Below, piece by piece: positions 60,534 to 64,000 of a DNA stretch of 64,000 nucleotides (its first letter is position 1; every line of letters starts with the position of its first letter). A program made the translations under genes and the position numbers. The notes beneath the pieces are model-generated. The model was given only the letters and a program-made list of their open reading frames with translations, was not told the DNA's origin and made no database searches. The DNA is taken from positions 7,564,001 through 7,628,000 of the forward strand of contig NGZR01000002.1 in the NCBI GenBank assembly GCA_002197995.1, read 5' to 3'. The DNA comes from Gaeumannomyces sp. JS-464. Its lineage: Eukaryota; Ascomycota; Sordariomycetes; Magnaporthales; Magnaporthaceae.

Positions 60534-62376
60534 CCGGCGACATGGCAGCCGAGAAGGGAGTACCAAGGGGCCAGCATCGCGGACCTGCAGACCGGCATCG
60601 CTGCCGTCAGGTTCACCGGCAAGATCGTGAACTTTTCCGGCGCCCTCGACCATGCCACCCGTCGGCCGTTCCTTTCGGCGGCCTACCACTTCCTCGTTGT
60701 CAGTGATGGGACTGGGGCTATTGCTGTAGGTGCCGCCCCCTGATTCTTACCCACATCCGATAACCCCCGCAGCTGACCATTCACTCCGTGGTGGATGGCT
60801 TGGCAGGTCAACTACCAGTCCTCGGGCGTCGAGGACACTCGCATTCACATCGGCGTCCGGGTCCCTGTATGGACAGCCTTCGTGGCTGACTACGGCGCCT
60901 TAGCGCCGGTCTACATCCCCTACGTCACTCTCAAGACCTTCGTCCACCTGGGCCCCAAATCGGCAAGCTACATCGAGTTTCACGACGACGAAGCGGACAC
61001 GAGCCTCGGGATTAGTGGGAGAAGCACCGACAGGCAAGAGATGCCGCCGAGCAGCGGCGACGCCATCTCAACCCCGTCATCTTCGTCGACGCAGAGCCCG
61101 AGACTATGACGTTGCGCACGCTCCTCAGCGGCGGGGGCGAGAACAGTGCCCGGTGCGTCCGCGTCTTCGTATGCGTCAAAAGCATTGGCCCCAAGAAGAC
61201 GGTCCGGCCGAAGAGCCAGCCGGCCACGGATCTGGTCGAGGTGCACGTCCTGGACGAGACGATGGATGACTGCATGATGGTGATGTGGGGGCGCGCCATG
61301 ATCGCCTCCGCCAGGGCTTGGGTGCCGCACCGGACGGTGCTTATGATCACCAACCCGAATCTTGTCAGCCGTGGCGAGGGCACTGGCGGGGGCAACGGGA
61401 AGAAGAGAAAGGCTGGCGTAACTGCTGCTGGAGGCGGTGATGTCAGGGGTAACGTTGGGGCTAAGGGGATCGCGGTTGGGTTCGCGACCCTCATCGGCGT
61501 CGATCCTGTCTGCCGCGAGGCCTCCTGGCTAAGAAGGATGGTGCAGAACCACACCAAGCGAGAGAGCGTCTGCGTCCCTTTCCCGGACGAACTGTGGGGC
61601 GACGCCCAGAGTGTGGCTGATGGAAGCAAGACCTTATACACCATAGCGGACGTCGACGAGCGCGTGCGGGCGCGGCCTTTGGTTGCTTTCACCGGAAAGC
61701 TCAACGTCCTTGTGCTCCAAGTGAAGCTGGTGGACTATGTCGGCCAGGGCAAGTTGTGTTGTGGGGAATGGTGAGTTTTTCGAGGGATGGATGATAGGCA
61801 CGGCGCCCAAATAAAAATCTGCACCCCTTTTACCTGAAGGTATCTTGTATATGTACTTTCCTGTTTCCTACATCATTTCCTGTTTCCCCTTCATTGATTC
61901 CCCCCGTTTCCCGGTCGTGCAGTTTACGTTAGGGTATGCTTGGGACTGCAAGCCTTTATTTGGGGAACGTGACAGGCTAACATAGCGACGTTTGCCTACG
62001 CAGCTGTGGAGTCCCCGTCTTCTCCAATCTGTCGGCTGCAGCCTGCAAGAACTGCGACAAGGAGCTCGAGCTATGCATAAACCCGCGCCTTATTGGGGTC
62101 GTGGCGGATGAGACGGGGTGTATCGCACAGGGGAAGCCGGCTTGGGGCGATCATGCCTGGCGCCAGCTCCTCTTTCCCGAGCACGGCGGATGCCCCAAGG
62201 GCCACGAACGGTATTTCTGTACCAAGGAATCAACGCAGGAGAAGCCCTGCTCGACAGCTTGCTTGGCGGCTATCGCCACGCTTGACAACGAATCACTCAG
62301 GGACAAACATGACAGCCTCCTCCATGCACGCTTGACGCTGACTTTCGGCTGGGACAGCGAGGTGGGGAGGCTTTGA
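60348..62376 (+). CDS. OB-fold nucleic-acid-binding protein (RPA70/MEIOB-related) with polyQ tract
   Basis: The N-terminus is MSAHNHSIQSFYKKEIP; NxxIxxFY followed by KK resembles a PCNA-binding PIP box with N for Q. A 24-residue glutamine tract follows, (CAG)24 at 60459-60530. The rest reads as consecutive OB folds: OB1 with ADLQTGIAAVRFTGKIVNF, OB2 with RCVRVFVCVKSIGPKK and VEVHVLDETMDDCMM, and a C-terminal OB with zinc ligands ACKNCDKELELC and INPRLIGVVADETGCIAQGK, ending RLTLTFGWDSEVGRL. The order recalls RPA70 and meiotic MEIOB, so single-stranded DNA binding in repair or meiosis is likely but inferred. Intron 1 starts at 60726 and ends at 60772 or 60806; intron 2 is 61771-62003. A single-base loss lies near 61015-61020, before KHRQARDAAEQRRRHLNP. 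About 580 residues. Confidence 0.72.
60459..60530 (+). repeat. (CAG)24 microsatellite coding polyglutamine
   Basis: 24 perfect CAG units in frame in the OB-fold gene, the longest trinucleotide repeat in the window. Being pure, it is likely to vary in length between strains. Confidence 0.95.
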
Positions 62377-62949
62377 ATCATGTGGGTTGAGCGGTGAGAT
62401 ATCTGAGATCTCCTGTACTGTCTTTCCATCTCCAGAGAATTATGTTCTTTCATTATAAGCGGCACGTTGGGCCTCATGCAGGGGATGGGTGCCTCTAAAT
62501 GTATCCAAGTCAGGTCCCTGAGCTACCAGATGGCCCATGGTATTATTGGCTTTAAGCATACGGCCCCTTGCGCCGTTTTACTAGCTTTGCAGAGATAACA
62601 GGGAGTAACAGCTGATACTGAAATGGTATAAACATATGTAGCACCGAGTATTCACCGCTAGTCCAGGTAGGATCTCCGAGTATATACCACCATGCGAGAC
62701 GCTCAAAAAGAGTTACTGTGAGGAGAAAGCGAGGCGTCGCTCCAGGTCTACGTCCACAGCCAAAACTGGGAAAGAGTTTATCCGCCCAACGAGAAAAGTC
62801 GAAGGCAAGCGCGGAATCCTCAAACCTCCGGAATGGAAAGAAGCAAGAATCCGCCCGCATGGCTTGCTTGTCCAGACCGAAAGAGAAAGGAATACAAACG
62901 AACAGGCATGCTTGGGTCTGATTTGCAACGTATCGTAGATGATTGTGGG
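62377..62949. other. convergent intergenic region
   Basis: 573 nt between converging 3' ends of the OB-fold and acyl-CoA ligase genes. No coding, RNA or repeat feature. Confidence 0.6.
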
Positions 62950-64000
62950 CTTAAAGGCGGGAGTTAAGATCAGCAACCTCGGCTTTCGCCTTCTCCCGCA
63001 GGACTTTGCGGAGAATCTTCCCAGACTGTTTGGGGGTTTTTTTTTGTCAGTTAGCCGATTTCCGGTAGAAAGAATGGAATGGGTGTTCAAACATGAAAAA
63101 AAAGTCGTGGATGATTGCGACGGGCAGATAGATTGGGTTTACTTACAGGGTTTTTGGGAATAGCATCAGTCAGCACGATGCCGCCCTTGAGCTGCTTGAA
63201 CTTTGCGACCTTTGTGGCGAACCACTCGGCGATCTCGGCCGGCTCGGGCCTCTTGGGCGCCGCGGGGGACGGCACGACGTAGGCGCGGGGCAGCTCCTCG
63301 CCCTTGATGGTGACGCCGACGACGGCGGCGTCCGCGATGTCGGGCCTCTCGAGCAGCACGGCCTCGAGCTCGGCGGGCGCGACCTGGTTCCCTTTCACCT
63401 TGATGAGCTCCTTGAGGCGGTCGATGATGTGGAAGGCCGTGCCCGGCCTGTACTCCTCGACGTAGGCGATGTCGCCCGTGCGCAGCCAGCGGGAGCCGTC
63501 CTTGGGGTCGACAGCGACGGTCTCGGCCGTCGCCTTGGGGTTGTTCCAGTAGCCCCTCATCATGTTCGGGGCCGAGATCCACAGCTCGCCGGGCTTGTTG
63601 GGCTCGGTGATGAACTTGCCGGACCCGTCCGTCTCGACGAGGCGGGCCGAGGCGTTGGGCAGCAGCTCGCCGACGGCGCTGGTGGCGCGGGGCTCCTGCG
63701 ACGGGTCCCAGGTCATGCAGGTGCAGGTGACCTCGGTCATGCCCCAGCCTTGGCGGACGAGGACGTCGCGGCCCGGGAAGATGGCGCGCTCGCACTCCTC
63801 GGCGGCCTCGCGGCCCAGCGGGGCGGCGCCGCAGCCGACGCTCTCGACGGAGCTGAAATCGAACTTGCGCGCGAGCGGGTGCTTGGCCAGCGCGACCACG
63901 ACGGGGGGCACGAGCGTGAGGGTGGTGACGCGGTACTTTTGCACGTGGCTCAGCATCTTGGGGAAGTCAAAGGATGACATGAAGTAGACGGGCGTGCCGA
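62950..64000 (-). CDS. peroxisomal acyl-CoA / 4-coumarate-CoA-ligase-like enzyme, 5' end missing
   Basis: C-terminal two-thirds of an AMP-forming ligase; the frame runs off the right edge. Visible motifs: TPVYFMSSFDF, LTLVPPVVVALAKHP, VGCGAAPLG, GWGMTEVTC (A5), WLRTGDIAYV (A7), DRLKELIKVKGNQVAPAELE (A8) and, across the intron, PKNP-SGKILRK with the catalytic lysine. The last exon (62950-63025) ends DLNSRL, where SRL is a type 1 peroxisomal signal. The intron (63026-63146) is GT-AG, phase 0. The motif wording fits 4CL-like fungal ligases that activate aromatic or medium-chain acids; the substrate is unknown. No frame break in the visible part. It is the second peroxisomal CoA ligase in the window, 18 kb from the first, and the two differ enough not to be a recent duplication. 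Confidence 0.9.

Noticed and set aside
1..64000. CRISPR arrays, operons or prophage
   Set aside because: Spliceosomal introns, peroxisomal signals and eukaryotic gene families show a fungal nuclear genome; no regularly spaced repeats were seen.

Overview
The window looks like nuclear DNA of a filamentous ascomycete (Pezizomycotina, most likely a Sordariomycete). Short GT-AG introns of about 60-120 nt carry CTAAC/CTGAC-type branch points. The coding DNA is GC-rich, intergenic spaces are long and rich in homopolymers, and single-copy genes lie on both strands with no operons. The gene set is typical of filamentous fungi: VPS35, MAK16, MSO1, GYP7, INO1, the mitochondrial tRNA GTPase MSS1, DUF4246, DUF1996 and a two-LIM protein. 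There is no CRISPR array, rRNA or intact transposon. One degenerate tRNA-like element was found.

Layout. 2.0-3.5 kb: phosphoserine aminotransferase (+). 3.9-6.4 kb: Gyp7-type RabGAP (-). 7.6-8.5 kb: Mso1-type exocytosis protein (-). 9.5-10.7 kb: MAK16 (-), divergent from MSS1 (+, 11.1-13.2 kb). 13.7-13.9 kb: a 53-residue protein with an internal repeat (-). 17.0-18.1 kb: saccharopine-dehydrogenase-like protein (+). 21.9-23.0 kb: GH18 protein (-). 23.8-27.1 kb: long single-pass membrane protein (-). 28.7-30.5 kb: secreted DUF1996 protein (-). 35.9-38.9 kb: VPS35 (-). 39.8-42.4 kb: DUF4246 protein (-). 43.7-45.4 kb: peroxisomal oxalyl-CoA-synthetase-like ligase (+). 47.6-49.9 kb: LIM protein (-). 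49.9-58.0 kb: gene-poor stretch. 58.0-59.6 kb: INO1 (+). 60.3-62.4 kb: OB-fold nucleic-acid-binding protein (+). 62.95 kb to the right edge: a second peroxisomal acyl-CoA ligase (-), cut by the window end.

The genes do not form one pathway. Loose themes are membrane traffic (GYP7, MSO1, VPS35), translation and ribosome biogenesis (MSS1, MAK16), peroxisomal CoA-ligase chemistry (two enzymes ending in AKL and SRL) and primary metabolism (SER1-like, INO1).

The strongest window-wide signal is that most conserved genes are broken by single-base shifts, mostly apparent one-base losses in short G/C runs, while family-conserved protein continues in the next frame. Because essential genes are hit and no in-frame stops accompany the shifts, I read them as consensus or assembly errors rather than pseudogenes. 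CDS spans below are therefore gene spans, with exons and breaks described in the text. The best leads for new biology are the OB-fold protein with a PIP-like motif and 24-glutamine tract, and the small GRSGYN-repeat protein.
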